Shown here: positions 45,633-55,676 of the stretch, piece by piece | Layout of the letters: the number at the start of each line of letters is the position of its first letter | How positions within the stretch are numbered: the first letter of the stretch is position 1 | Source of the DNA: an uncultured Pelagibacteraceae bacterium | GTDB taxonomy: Bacteria > Pseudomonadota > Alphaproteobacteria > Pelagibacterales > Pelagibacteraceae | Direction of reading: 5' to 3' | Length of the DNA: 64,000 nucleotides | NCBI GenBank assembly: GCA_902621345.1 | Contig: CACNLV010000001.1 | Coordinates: forward strand, 62,001-126,000 | The notes under the pieces: generated by a model | Database searches by the model: none | What the model was told of the DNA's origin: nothing | What the model saw: the letters and a program-made list of their open reading frames with translations, nothing else | Program-made: the position numbers and the translations under genes

Positions 45633-46318
45633 GAATTAGAACTGCATTAATATTATGTGCAGGTTTTGGTAAAAGACTGAATCCCCTAACTCTTGAAACT
45701 CCAAAACCTCTGCTGAAAATTAAAAATACTACAATTTTAGAAAACTGTATTAATTTAATTTCCAAACTTGGTATAAAAAAAATTCTCATAAACACATTTC
45801 ACCTTGGAGATCAAATAAATGAATTTATTAAAATGAAAAATTTTAAAATAGATATTAAGATTAAAGAAGATGGAAAGAACATTTTGGACACTGGCGGTGG
45901 CATAATGAATTTAATGAAAGATACTATAGATCAAGATTTTTTAGTTTTTAATCCTGATACCTTGTGGAACTATAAATACGTTAATGAAATAAATGAAATG
46001 CAAGATTTTTATTTTTCTAATAAATTGAATTGTATTCTTTTAGTTGCAAATAAGAAATTAAGTTTTGATAAGAGTTTTAATGGAGATTTTAAATTAAAAG
46101 ATAATTTATTGCAAAAAGGTGATGATAATAATTTTATTTATATTGGTTGCAAAATTTTCAATAAAAGTTTGTTTGAAAATTACAATTTGAAAAACTTTTC
46201 AATTGTAGAAGTATGGAAAGAATTACGAAACAAGAATCAACTTAATGGATATGAAAGCTTAAATAAATTCTATCATTTAACTAATTTAGAAACTTTCAAA
46301 AAACTAAAAGATCTTTAG
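45629..46318 (+). CDS. murU: N-acetylmuramate-1-phosphate uridylyltransferase-like nucleotidyltransferase (MurU-like)
   Basis: ALILCAGFGKRLNPLTLETPKPLLKI, DTGGGIMN; directly after the AmgK-like gene. Confidence 0.83.
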   Translation: MRIRTALILCAGFGKRLNPLTLETPKPLLKIKNTTILENCINLISKLGIKKILINTFHLGDQINEFIKMKNFKIDIKIKEDGKNILDTGGGIMNLMKDTIDQDFLVFNPDTLWNYKYVNEINEMQDFYFSNKLNCILLVANKKLSFDKSFNGDFKLKDNLLQKGDDNNFIYIGCKIFNKSLFENYNLKNFSIVEVWKELRNKNQLNGYESLNKFYHLTNLETFKKLKDL

Positions 46319-47009
46319 CCCTCTCTTTATCAAGATACTCACATTTTGTAATTTTCAAACTGTTGTCTAACTTTATCAATAAAGGGTTTCCCGTAGGTAT
46401 TTCAAGATTTGAAATCAGATTGTTATCTAATTCAAAAAGTTTTTTGCATAAAGCTCTAATAGAATTGCCATGGGCAGAAATTAAAATATTAGTATCTCTC
46501 AATTTTTCTTGAATTTCTTCCTCAAAAAATTTAACGACTCTGTTGTAAGTATCTTTTAAAGACTCTGTGCTTGGAATAAGCTTCTCTGGAACATCTTTAT
46601 AAATACTTATGTTACTAGGATGGTATGGACTTTCTTTACTTAGGGCATCTGGTTTCATATCCCAAGATCTACGAAACTCGTGCACTTTCTTTTCCCCAAT
46701 TTTTTTTTTCATTTCAATCTTATTTAAGCCAGTAAGAGCTCCATAGTGTCTCTCGTTAAGTTGCCAGGCAGATTGGAATTCTTTTTCATCATTTAAAATT
46801 TCTTTTATAATTTTTAGGGTATGTTTTGCTCTTAATTGAACAGATGAATAATAATAATTTATTTTAAGATTTTGTTCCTTAATAAGTTGACCTGCTTTTT
46901 TAGCTTCAGATTTGCCTGTTTCTGTAATATCTACGTCAACCCATCCTGTAAATTTTTTCTCAAGATTCCAAGTACTTTGTCCATGTCTTACAAGAATTAA
47001 AAAACTCAT
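46296..47009 (-). CDS. gpmA: 2,3-bisphosphoglycerate-dependent phosphoglycerate mutase
   Basis: LVRHGQSTWNLEKKFTGWVDVDIT, LNERHYGALTGLNK, SAHGNSIRAL. Confidence 0.95.
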   Translation of the reverse strand: MSFLILVRHGQSTWNLEKKFTGWVDVDITETGKSEAKKAGQLIKEQNLKINYYYSSVQLRAKHTLKIIKEILNDEKEFQSAWQLNERHYGALTGLNKIEMKKKIGEKKVHEFRRSWDMKPDALSKESPYHPSNISIYKDVPEKLIPSTESLKDTYNRVVKFFEEEIQEKLRDTNILISAHGNSIRALCKKLFELDNNLISNLEIPTGNPLLIKLDNSLKITKCEYLDKERAKDLLVF

Positions 47010-47052
47010 ATTATATTTCTAAAATATATTTATAAATAAAACTATAAAATTA

Positions 47053-47448
47053 ATGATTAAATTTTTTTCTAAATATAAAATAATATTTTATTTTTTGAAC
47101 TTTTGTCTGATTTTTTTATATATTTTTCCAGGCAGTTTGATTGGCTTTTTTCTACATGGTGATACTAAAATGCAACCTCAAATAACACGTGACTTTATAA
47201 TATCATCGAATCATTTTTATGTCTTCATTTTGTTATCAATAGTAGGTTTTCTTACATTTTATAAATTTAACGAAACTAAAATATTAATAATCTACTTGCT
47301 TGTATTATCGATAATTCTAGAAGTCTTTCATTTATTAATACCTGAAAGAAGTTTTCAATGGAAAGACCTTTTCGGAAATATATTTGGAGTGGTAGTTGTA
47401 ATTTTCTTTAAGAAAATTATAAATAAATATGGCTTATTTAAAAAATAA
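47053..47448 (+). CDS. VanZ-like small membrane protein
   Basis: Four hydrophobic segments, acidic/Arg-rich ILEVFHLLIPERSFQWKDLFGNIFG. Confidence 0.65.
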   Translation: MIKFFSKYKIIFYFLNFCLIFLYIFPGSLIGFFLHGDTKMQPQITRDFIISSNHFYVFILLSIVGFLTFYKFNETKILIIYLLVLSIILEVFHLLIPERSFQWKDLFGNIFGVVVVIFFKKIINKYGLFKK

Positions 47449-48028
47449 ATTAATTATTTTATTTTTTTTTTTGTTAACAAGTTGTTCATCAATTCCATCA
47501 AACACTTCAAATAGTTGCTCAATATTTAATGAGAGATATCTTTGGTATAAGCACACAAAAAAAGTTGAAAAAAAATGGGGTACCCCGATTTATATTCAAC
47601 TTGCAATTATAAAAATGGAGTCTGATTTCGATTGGTTAGCAAAACCTGCAAGAAAAAAAATTTTTAAAGTTATTCCTTACAAAAGACCATCAAGTTCATT
47701 CGGTTACTCACAAGCTGTTAAAGGAACATGGGAGCAATATAAAAAAGAGACCGGAAACAAATTAGCTACAAGAGCAAGATTTAAAGATAGTGTAGACTTT
47801 ATTGGTTGGTATACTAATAAATCTGAAACAATTTTAAAAATTTCAAAAAAAGATGCTTTCAAGCAGTATCTTGCTTACCATGAGGGTTGGGGAAATTTCA
47901 AACATTACAAAAAGAATAAGAAGGTAATTGGATTAGCCAAAAAAGTGGAAAAACAAGCTGGCGTTTATAAGAGACAATTATCAGAGTGCAGTAGATCTCT
48001 TAATAAAAATAAATATATTATTTTTTAG
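47429..48028 (+). CDS. lipoprotein with lytic-transglycosylase/lysozyme-like domain
   Basis: Lipobox LTSCSS; IKMESDFDWLAKPAR, SSSFGYSQAVKGTWEQYKKETG, VDFIGWY resemble the SLT/lysozyme-like fold. Confidence 0.65.
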   Translation: MAYLKNKLIILFFFLLTSCSSIPSNTSNSCSIFNERYLWYKHTKKVEKKWGTPIYIQLAIIKMESDFDWLAKPARKKIFKVIPYKRPSSSFGYSQAVKGTWEQYKKETGNKLATRARFKDSVDFIGWYTNKSETILKISKKDAFKQYLAYHEGWGNFKHYKKNKKVIGLAKKVEKQAGVYKRQLSECSRSLNKNKYIIF

Positions 48029-51000
48029 ATAATTCTTTTTTTAATTCTAAATCAACCTCATCTATTCTCTTTGTATTTCTAGCTAAAGCTAAGTACATAG
48101 ATGGAGTGATATATAATGTAAAAAATGTCGAAATAATCATTCCACCTAGAATTGTTGAACCCACAGCCAATCTTGAACCCTCACCAGCACCCGGTCCGAT
48201 GTTTCCTATAACAAGTGGCATCATTGCAATCATAGTACTTAAAGATGTCATAATGATTGGTCTAAACCTCACAGAGCATGCCTCTTTAACAGCTGACTCA
48301 ATATTTTTGCCTGTAGTTCTTATTCGATTGGCATAATCGACTATTAAAATACTATTTTTCGTAGAAATACCTATAAGAATGATGAGAGCAATTTGAGAAA
48401 AAATATTCACAGAGCTGTTTAAAAATAATATGAAAACTAATCCACCAAATATTGCTAATGGAACAGTTAAAACAATTATAAATGGATGGATAAAAGAATT
48501 AAAGGTTGCAGCCATTACCAAATAAGCAGTTAGTAAAGATAAAACAAATATTATAAACAATTCATTACTTGTCTCTTTTATTTCCTCAGATTTTCCTTTC
48601 CAAGTAATTTGATTTTTTGGGGCTAAATTTCCCATTACATCTTCAAAAAATTTTATTGCTTCAATTAATGTATAGCCTTCATTAATATTTGCAGATATTG
48701 TTACTGCTCTTTGTCTGTTGTACCTTGATAATTCTTTTGCAGAGCCTTCCTCTTTAAAACTAACTAAATTTGCAAGTGAGATTAGTTTTCCAGTAGTGTA
48801 GGAACGAACAAATATCTTTGAGACTCCCTCTTTATTTCTCCTATCTGACAAATATTGTTGAACAATAATTGGATATTCTCTACCTAACTTATTAAAAGTA
48901 GTTATTTTCTTACCACCATAAAGAGTTTCTAGAGTTTCTCCAATAGCTTTTGTGGAGACCCCTAGATCTTTAGCTTTATTTTTGTTTATTATTATTTTTA
49001 CCTCAGGTTTATTTCTATTGTAATCAGATTCAATTCTTGAGAGGTTTTTATTAGATCTAATTTTTCGAATTATTTGCGTTTGAATTTCTTCGAGTTCATC
49101 GTAGCTGTTACCATAAATAACCATTTGCACTGGCTTATTATAATTAGAAACTCTTATAGATTGTGGAGATATGGGAAAAGCCAGGGCTTGGGGGAGAGTA
49201 ACAATTTTTCCAATTGCCTCTCTTAATATTACCTGTTGTCCTTTTTTTCTTTTTTTCCAATCATCTAAAAGAGCAATAATAATAAAACTATTAAATGAGT
49301 TTGCTGAATTTCCAAACCCAGGTACCCTCATAATAAATTTTGAATAAGGACTATTATCAGATTGCAAAAGTGGAATTAATCTAGCTTCAACTTTTTGTGC
49401 TTGTTCTTGTGTGTATTCAAAAGAGCTCCCTTCATCAGTAGCTCCTATGATCAAATAAGCGCCTCGATCTTCCATAGGCAGCAATTCCTTTTTTGAAAAA
49501 CTAAATAATAAGATAGAGGAAATAATTATGAGGACTATAAAAATTCCAACCAATTTAGTTTTGTGAACAATAACATCTAAAGTTTCTTTATAAAATTTGG
49601 CAAAATTTAAAAAAATTTTCTCAAACTTTTGTATTAAAATTTTCTTTGAACTTTTTTTATTTAAGAATTTACTAGCAAGCATTGGTGAGAGTGTTAATGC
49701 CACAAAAGATGAAATTACTATCGAAAATGACAACGCGATTGCAGTCTCTCTAAATAACGTTCCAGAAATTCCCTCAATAAATATTAGTGGAAGGAACACT
49801 GCAACCAATATTAGTGTTGTTGCAATTATTGCAAAGGATATTTGCTTAGATCCCTTGTAGGCTGCAACAAGCGGTGTTTCTCCATTTTCTATTCTTCTGT
49901 ATATTGCATCTGTCATGATTACAGAGTCATCTGTAATTATGCCTATAGCTAATATAAAACTTAAAAGTACAAAAATATTTATTGATAGACCAAAAATATA
50001 AAGACCTAAAAAAGATGCTATTAAGCTAACTGGAAGAGCAATAGCTGGCACAATTACAGCTTTGAGATTTCCTAAGAATAAATAGATTATTAAAACAACT
50101 AAAATAAATGCTATAAGCAATGTTTTATATACTTCTTCAATTGCAGCTTCTACATAGTTAGCCCTATTAAATGAGACTCTTAAGTCTAGTTCCTCAGGTA
50201 AAGATTTTCTTACCTCAATTATTTTCTTTTTAATATCCTTAGAAAGTTCAACAGTTGATGCACCGCTTCTTGCATAAATACCAATTCCAACGGTTTTCAA
50301 ATTTATTTGATCTTTAGTTTGAGCTTTAAAAAGAGTTTTTTCTGAAACAGGTCCAAATTCAATATTTGCAATATCAGATAATAAAATAACTTTATTATTA
50401 GTTTTTTTTATCGGTAATTGTTTAATAGAATCTATATCGTTATAAGATTTGTCTAAATTAAGTGTTAGATCAATGTTATCCGCCTCAAGAGTTCCAGCTG
50501 GAAGACTAATATTCTCTCCCCTCATTGCAACTTCAACTTCATTTATCGTTAGATCATTTGCCGCCAGTTTAATCGGATCTATCCAAACTCTAATACTTAA
50601 TTCTCTTAGACCACCAACTAATATTCTTCCAACATTTTTTACACTTGAAAATTGATCTACCAAATATCTTTTCGCATAATCTCCTAATTCAAGATCACTC
50701 CAAGTAGAGGAGGACAAAGATAACCACATTGTTGTTGTGAAACCCGCAGCTCTTTTTAATATCTGCGGGGGCTCTGACTCTGTGGGTAAATTATCTACAA
50801 CTCTTGCAACTCTTTCTCTAATATCATTTGCAGCGTTATCTAAATTTATACTTGTATCAAACTCAACATTTATTGTGCTCCTGCCATTCTCAGATTTAGA
50901 ATCTATATTCTTTATTCCCTCAGCACCCCCAATTACATCTTCAATCACTTGAGTAACTTCTTGATCTATTATTGACGCTGATGCTGAGTTATAATTTACT

Positions 51001-51146
51001 TGTACTTGAACCACAGGTGGTTGAATACCGTCAGGAAGTTCTCTAACTGGTAATTTCCAAAATACAAATAATCCAAAAATAATTAGTATTAGGGACATTA
51101 CCCAAGATACCGTAGGTCTTTTTATACTTAATTCAGTGATAAACAT
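48018..51146 (-). CDS. RND-family efflux transporter permease (AcrB/MexF type)
   Basis: SIKRPTVSWVMSLILIIFGLFVFWKLPVRELP, GIITDDSVIMTDAIYRRIE, NSILIVDYANRIR, GAGEGSRLAVGSTI; 1042 aa. Confidence 0.95.
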   Translation of the reverse strand: MFITELSIKRPTVSWVMSLILIIFGLFVFWKLPVRELPDGIQPPVVQVQVNYNSASASIIDQEVTQVIEDVIGGAEGIKNIDSKSENGRSTINVEFDTSINLDNAANDIRERVARVVDNLPTESEPPQILKRAAGFTTTMWLSLSSSTWSDLELGDYAKRYLVDQFSSVKNVGRILVGGLRELSIRVWIDPIKLAANDLTINEVEVAMRGENISLPAGTLEADNIDLTLNLDKSYNDIDSIKQLPIKKTNNKVILLSDIANIEFGPVSEKTLFKAQTKDQINLKTVGIGIYARSGASTVELSKDIKKKIIEVRKSLPEELDLRVSFNRANYVEAAIEEVYKTLLIAFILVVLIIYLFLGNLKAVIVPAIALPVSLIASFLGLYIFGLSINIFVLLSFILAIGIITDDSVIMTDAIYRRIENGETPLVAAYKGSKQISFAIIATTLILVAVFLPLIFIEGISGTLFRETAIALSFSIVISSFVALTLSPMLASKFLNKKSSKKILIQKFEKIFLNFAKFYKETLDVIVHKTKLVGIFIVLIIISSILLFSFSKKELLPMEDRGAYLIIGATDEGSSFEYTQEQAQKVEARLIPLLQSDNSPYSKFIMRVPGFGNSANSFNSFIIIALLDDWKKRKKGQQVILREAIGKIVTLPQALAFPISPQSIRVSNYNKPVQMVIYGNSYDELEEIQTQIIRKIRSNKNLSRIESDYNRNKPEVKIIINKNKAKDLGVSTKAIGETLETLYGGKKITTFNKLGREYPIIVQQYLSDRRNKEGVSKIFVRSYTTGKLISLANLVSFKEEGSAKELSRYNRQRAVTISANINEGYTLIEAIKFFEDVMGNLAPKNQITWKGKSEEIKETSNELFIIFVLSLLTAYLVMAATFNSFIHPFIIVLTVPLAIFGGLVFILFLNSSVNIFSQIALIILIGISTKNSILIVDYANRIRTTGKNIESAVKEACSVRFRPIIMTSLSTMIAMMPLVIGNIGPGAGEGSRLAVGSTILGGMIISTFFTLYITPSMYLALARNTKRIDEVDLELKKELSKK

Positions 51147-52016
51147 TTATTTTGTAATAGGTTTAATTTTACCGTTCGGTCTAACTTTTTTAAGGCCCTC
51201 AGCTACAACAGTTTCTCCTTCATTAAGTCCAGAGATTATCTCAATGTTTCTATTACTTCTTAATCCTGTCTTCACCTCAGTTTTATTAGCAATATTTGAA
51301 CCATTAATTTTGTAAACATATGATTTATCACCTTCAATCATCACGCTGGTATCAGGCACGCTTAATGAATTTCTTAAGTTAAATTTTATACTAACCTCCA
51401 ACAATGAGCCTGAAATTAATTCTTGGTTTGAATTATTCACTTTAATTCTAGATAATAAACTTCGAGTATCTGCATTTATTCTACTTGAAACAAAATCAAC
51501 TTCTCCAGAAAAAACTTTGCCTTTGTAGCTTGATAATTTTACTTCTACTGGAAGTCCTTTTTTTATTGATGCAGAGTAACTTTCAGGAATCTTTATATCT
51601 GAGTAAATTTCAGAATTATCATCTAGTGTAATAATGAATATGTTATTCGAGACTAAAATATCCTCAGTAAGCCCTGTGTAACCGAGCACACCACCAAATG
51701 GCGCAATAATATCTCCACTCTTTAACCTTATTAATTTATCCCCTTTTTTTACAAAATCTTTAAGCACTAAATCACCTAGGAGGTCGTCTTTTTTAATTTT
51801 GAAAGTTTGTGATTTTTTGGAAATTGCGGTGCCAAAAGTTTCAATTCTATCTGAAAATTCTTTGTTTATCACCTCTGTAACTATTATTCCAGGAGGAGGT
51901 ATCTTACTAAATTTTTTTTTAAAATGATTGGCTATTAAAGTTCTTGAAATAATTACAGCTGCAATAACAAGAAAAAATATTAAAATTATTGATATTGTTT
52001 TTGTAGATCTTTTCAT
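51147..52016 (-). CDS. RND efflux membrane fusion protein (periplasmic adaptor)
   Basis: N-terminal TM, beta-barrel/MP domain LNEGETVVAEGLKKVRPNGKIKP; directly upstream of the RND permease. Confidence 0.9.
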   Translation of the reverse strand: MKRSTKTISIILIFFLVIAAVIISRTLIANHFKKKFSKIPPPGIIVTEVINKEFSDRIETFGTAISKKSQTFKIKKDDLLGDLVLKDFVKKGDKLIRLKSGDIIAPFGGVLGYTGLTEDILVSNNIFIITLDDNSEIYSDIKIPESYSASIKKGLPVEVKLSSYKGKVFSGEVDFVSSRINADTRSLLSRIKVNNSNQELISGSLLEVSIKFNLRNSLSVPDTSVMIEGDKSYVYKINGSNIANKTEVKTGLRSNRNIEIISGLNEGETVVAEGLKKVRPNGKIKPITK

Positions 52017-52020
52017 ACTT

Positions 52021-52836
52021 CTAAATTAATCCGTATTCAGCCCAAGAACCATCGTAAATGCAAGGTAGATATTTATCATTTATTAGGGAATAAGCTAGTG
52101 CCAAAACACACGCAGTAACTCCAGATCCACAAGAAAAAACTACATTCTTATCGGTAGTACTATCTAAACATGAATGAAAAATTTTTTTAAGTTCAACTAC
52201 GTCTTTAAACGTTTTATCCTCATTTAAACAAGAGATATATGGTATACAAAAAGAGTTTTTAATATTACCACTCTTCAATCCTTTTCTAGGTTCAGTAACT
52301 TTTCCATCAAATCTTTCTCTGCTTCTAGCATCTATAACTTTAAAAATGGGTTTAATTATATTTTGATTTATCATTTTCATATCCTTAACTAATTCTTTTT
52401 TTTCTAGGCTCTTATATTTGGACGTATTTATCTGAGGTAAATCAGAGGTAGTTATTCTTATTTCTTTGATCCATTTTTTTAAACCACCATTTAATATATG
52501 AACTAATTTTGGGTCATGTCCAAAATAAATAAAATTATACCAACATCGACACGAACTTATTACATCAGAATTGTCATAAATTACTATTTCATCATTATTT
52601 TTAATTCCCATGGCTGAAACAATTTTTTCCCACTCATGTTTATCAACCAGCATATGTGGAAGATTTGTTTCTTTGTTTGAATTAGAATCTAAATCAAAAA
52701 ATATGGAGTTGGGAATATGCTTGGTTTTGTATTCCTCAAAACCATTTCTTTTTGTTAAAGGCATATGCCATGAACAATCAATAATTTTTACATTATCTAG
52801 ATTCTTGTCCAACCATTCAGTCTCTACTAAAGACAT
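52021..52836 (-). CDS. sseA: thiosulfate/3-mercaptopyruvate sulfurtransferase
   Basis: Two rhodanese domains; VVFSCGSGVTACVLALA active-site loop. Confidence 0.92.
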   Translation of the reverse strand: MSLVETEWLDKNLDNVKIIDCSWHMPLTKRNGFEEYKTKHIPNSIFFDLDSNSNKETNLPHMLVDKHEWEKIVSAMGIKNNDEIVIYDNSDVISSCRCWYNFIYFGHDPKLVHILNGGLKKWIKEIRITTSDLPQINTSKYKSLEKKELVKDMKMINQNIIKPIFKVIDARSRERFDGKVTEPRKGLKSGNIKNSFCIPYISCLNEDKTFKDVVELKKIFHSCLDSTTDKNVVFSCGSGVTACVLALAYSLINDKYLPCIYDGSWAEYGLI

Positions 52837-53280
52837 TTATCTTTTTTCCAAATACCTTTGATGATATTCCTCAGCAACACAATAATTTTTAAGTAATGAT
52901 ATTTTTGTTACGACTCTGCCCGACAATCTTTGATTAACTTCATTTAAAACCTTTTCAGCTACTTTTTTTTGATTATCATTTAAATAAAATATTTCACTCC
53001 TATATTGAGTTCCAAAATCAGGCCCTTGAGAATTTAATGTGGTTGGGTCATGAATATCAAAAAATATATTTAAAATTTTTTCGAATGAGATCATTTTTTC
53101 ATCAAAATCGAGCTTAACAACCTCTGCATGATTAGTTTTTCCTGTGCAAACTTCTTTATAGGTAGTTTGTTTGCTATCGCCTCCACAATAGCCAACCTCT
53201 GTTTTAATTATCCCATCAATTCTACTGAATTTTATTTCAGGTCCCCAAAAACATCCAAGAGCTAAAACTGCTATTTCCAT
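52837..53280 (-). CDS. msrA: peptide-methionine (S)-S-oxide reductase
   Basis: ALGCFWGPEIKF active site, VGYCGGDSKQTTYKEVCTGKTNHAEVV, DFGTQYRS, YHQRYLEK. Confidence 0.95.
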   Translation of the reverse strand: MEIAVLALGCFWGPEIKFSRIDGIIKTEVGYCGGDSKQTTYKEVCTGKTNHAEVVKLDFDEKMISFEKILNIFFDIHDPTTLNSQGPDFGTQYRSEIFYLNDNQKKVAEKVLNEVNQRLSGRVVTKISLLKNYCVAEEYHQRYLEKR

Positions 53281-53315
53281 TGATAAAGATTTAAATTAAT
53301 TTACAAATTATTCGT

Positions 53316-54200
53316 ATGCTAAGTAAAAATCAATTGGGTTTTTTGTACATGTTTATGTCTGTTTGTGCATTTTCGTTAATGGACATAATTGTTAAGTGGT
53401 CGGTTGATTATCCAATAGGACAAGTTTTATTTTTTAGAGGATTTTTTGGTATCCTATTTTATTTCCTCATAATACCCAAAGATAGACTTCATAATTTTTA
53501 TTATACAAAAAGGGCTGGTTTGCATTTTTTACGTTGCATGTCGGGCCTTGTTGCTTTAGTTGCAATTTTTATAGCTTTAAGAAAACTACCTTTAGCAACC
53601 GTTGTTAGTATTTCATTTGCTGCACCAATATTTACAACAATCCTATCAATATTTTTATTAAGTGAAAAAGTTGGGATTTACAGATGGCTCGCAGTAATAA
53701 TTGGTTTCATAGGAATATTAATTATTACTGAGCCAGGTATAAGCCAATTAAATATTTATTATGTTTTCCCAGTAATATTTTGTCTTGGTTTATCTTATGT
53801 TGCCATTACTTTAAGACAATTATCAACAACAGAACCTGTATGGTTAATTTCTTTTTATTTTTCTTTATCTATTACTTTATTAAGTTTTTTAAGTATTCCA
53901 CAAGGATGGGTTATGCCAAGTTTGAAAGATTTTATATTTTTATCTTTGGTTGGTATTTTTGGTGGAGTAGCTAATCTATGGCTGGGTCAGTCTTATAAAT
54001 ATTCTGAAGTTTCTCTTGTTACCCCATTAAAATATTTAGCTTTATTGTTTGCTATAATCTTTGGTTACTTCATATGGGGAGAGGTGCCCACATATAAAAC
54101 GCTTTTTGGAGCATCACTAGTCATTGTATCTACATTGATTATCTTTAGAAGAGAAATTTATAATAAAAAAATAATCACTTCTAAAACAATAAATGACTAA
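53316..54200 (+). CDS. EamA/DMT-family transporter
   Basis: About 10 TM segments in two repeats; FFRGFFGILFY, PLATVVSISFAAPIFTTILSIFLLSEKVG. Confidence 0.9.
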   Translation: MLSKNQLGFLYMFMSVCAFSLMDIIVKWSVDYPIGQVLFFRGFFGILFYFLIIPKDRLHNFYYTKRAGLHFLRCMSGLVALVAIFIALRKLPLATVVSISFAAPIFTTILSIFLLSEKVGIYRWLAVIIGFIGILIITEPGISQLNIYYVFPVIFCLGLSYVAITLRQLSTTEPVWLISFYFSLSITLLSFLSIPQGWVMPSLKDFIFLSLVGIFGGVANLWLGQSYKYSEVSLVTPLKYLALLFAIIFGYFIWGEVPTYKTLFGASLVIVSTLIIFRREIYNKKIITSKTIND

Positions 54201-54828
54201 AGTTCCAAAATATTGGAAAAAAGCAAAAAATTACCTATCAAAAAAAGATAAAGTATTAGCAAAGTTAATTAAAAGCTATCAAAGTCCATCAGAAATAATT
54301 CTTACTTCTAGAAGAAATATATTCTTTTCCTTGTGTAAAAGTATTATTGGTCAACAAATTAGTGTTGCTGCTGCAAACGCTGTTTTTTTAAAATTTAAAA
54401 AGAAGTGTAATAATAAAATAAATCCAAAGATAGTATCTAAATTAACTACACTTCAATTAAAAAGTTGTGGTCTGAGCCGCCAAAAGGTATCTGGCATTAA
54501 GAATTTAGCAAAAAAGACTTTAAATAAATCTTTCAATCCAAAATTAATAAAGAATATGAGTGATGAAGAGGCAATACTTTATCTTTCTCAATTAAAACAA
54601 ATCGGAAGATGGTCAGCAGAAATGATTTTACTTTTTACATATAACAGATCTAATATTTGGCCTATCCAAGATATTGGCCTTTTAAGAGCAATTTCAAAAA
54701 ATTATAAAAAAAAATATTTACCACCAGAAAAATTTGTAATGCTTTTAAAAAAAAAATTTTCACCTTATTGTTCTGTAGCAACATGGTATTTATGGAGAAG
54801 TATTGATCCAGAACCTATTCAGTATTAA
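54193..54828 (+). CDS. DNA-3-methyladenine glycosylase II (AlkA-like HhH-GPD)
   Basis: SIIGQQISVAAANAV, LKQIGRWSAEMILLFTYNRSNIWPIQDIGLLRA (HhH-GPD). Confidence 0.92.
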   Translation: MTKVPKYWKKAKNYLSKKDKVLAKLIKSYQSPSEIILTSRRNIFFSLCKSIIGQQISVAAANAVFLKFKKKCNNKINPKIVSKLTTLQLKSCGLSRQKVSGIKNLAKKTLNKSFNPKLIKNMSDEEAILYLSQLKQIGRWSAEMILLFTYNRSNIWPIQDIGLLRAISKNYKKKYLPPEKFVMLLKKKFSPYCSVATWYLWRSIDPEPIQY

Positions 54829-55111
54829 AACCCTCAACTATTTGCATATGTCTGATAGTTGTTTTTCTTGCTAATTCCCAACCAGCTTTATATTCTTTTG
54901 ATTCATGACACTTTAATGCTTGTTCGAAACTAGGAAATTCCCAAACCACTGTTCTTAAAAAATCATCACCATCAAAAGTTGTATGTTTTCCTCCTCTAAC
55001 AAGAGGCAAACCACCATAACTTTTTATTATTGGTGTAACAGTCTCTGCATATTTTTTTAAATTTTCTTGATTATCTACTTTTAAGTATAAACTTATCCAA
55101 TATGCTTTCAT
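54815..55111 (-). CDS. DUF1330 family protein
   Basis: MKAYWISLYLKVDN, VVWEFPSFEQALKCHESKEYKA. Confidence 0.88.
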   Translation of the reverse strand: MKAYWISLYLKVDNQENLKKYAETVTPIIKSYGGLPLVRGGKHTTFDGDDFLRTVVWEFPSFEQALKCHESKEYKAGWELARKTTIRHMQIVEGFNTE

Positions 55112-55154
55112 GATTTCTCCTTTTTAAATAATTTCAATTATGATAATAAATTTC

Positions 55155-55676
55155 ATGGCAGAGAAATTGATTATCAGCTTTAATGAGTATACTAAAATAG
55201 TTGAAAAACTAGCAATACAAATTCATCAAAAATATAAACCTACAGTATTAGTTGGCATTATGAGAGGAGCAGCTCCAATCATTGATATTTTGTCTAGAAT
55301 TTTAAAACTACCTATCGCATACATTGTCATTCAAAGTTATTCAGGTGAAGGCATGGAGGATCAACAAGGCCAATTGATGTTTGCAAGAGAAATAAGCTCT
55401 TTAGCTAGTAATGAAGATTTTAACAAAGTGCTTTTAATTGATGATCTCTCTGACACTGGATTGACATTAAACAAAAGCATCGAATGGCTAAAAAATTATG
55501 GCCCCACAAAAGATTATATAAAAGAGGTAAAAACTGCTTGTTTATGGAAAAAAAAATCTTCAACTTTTGAACCCGATTTTTGTCCTATAAGACTAAATTC
55601 AGATCCATGGATTGTCCAGCCTACTGAACATTACGAAGAATTATCAATTGAGGAAATATTAAAACAAAATAAATAG
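55155..55676 (+). CDS. phosphoribosyltransferase (purine-type, Gpt-like; internal ATG preferred)
   Basis: VLVGIMRGAAPIIDILSRIL, VLLIDDLSDTGLTLNKSI PRPP-binding motif. Confidence 0.85.
   Translation: MAEKLIISFNEYTKIVEKLAIQIHQKYKPTVLVGIMRGAAPIIDILSRILKLPIAYIVIQSYSGEGMEDQQGQLMFAREISSLASNEDFNKVLLIDDLSDTGLTLNKSIEWLKNYGPTKDYIKEVKTACLWKKKSSTFEPDFCPIRLNSDPWIVQPTEHYEELSIEEILKQNK

Noticed and set aside
49597-49860. 87-aa and similar small + strand ORFs inside the RND permease gene
   Set aside because: Antisense shadows of a confident 1042-aa CDS.
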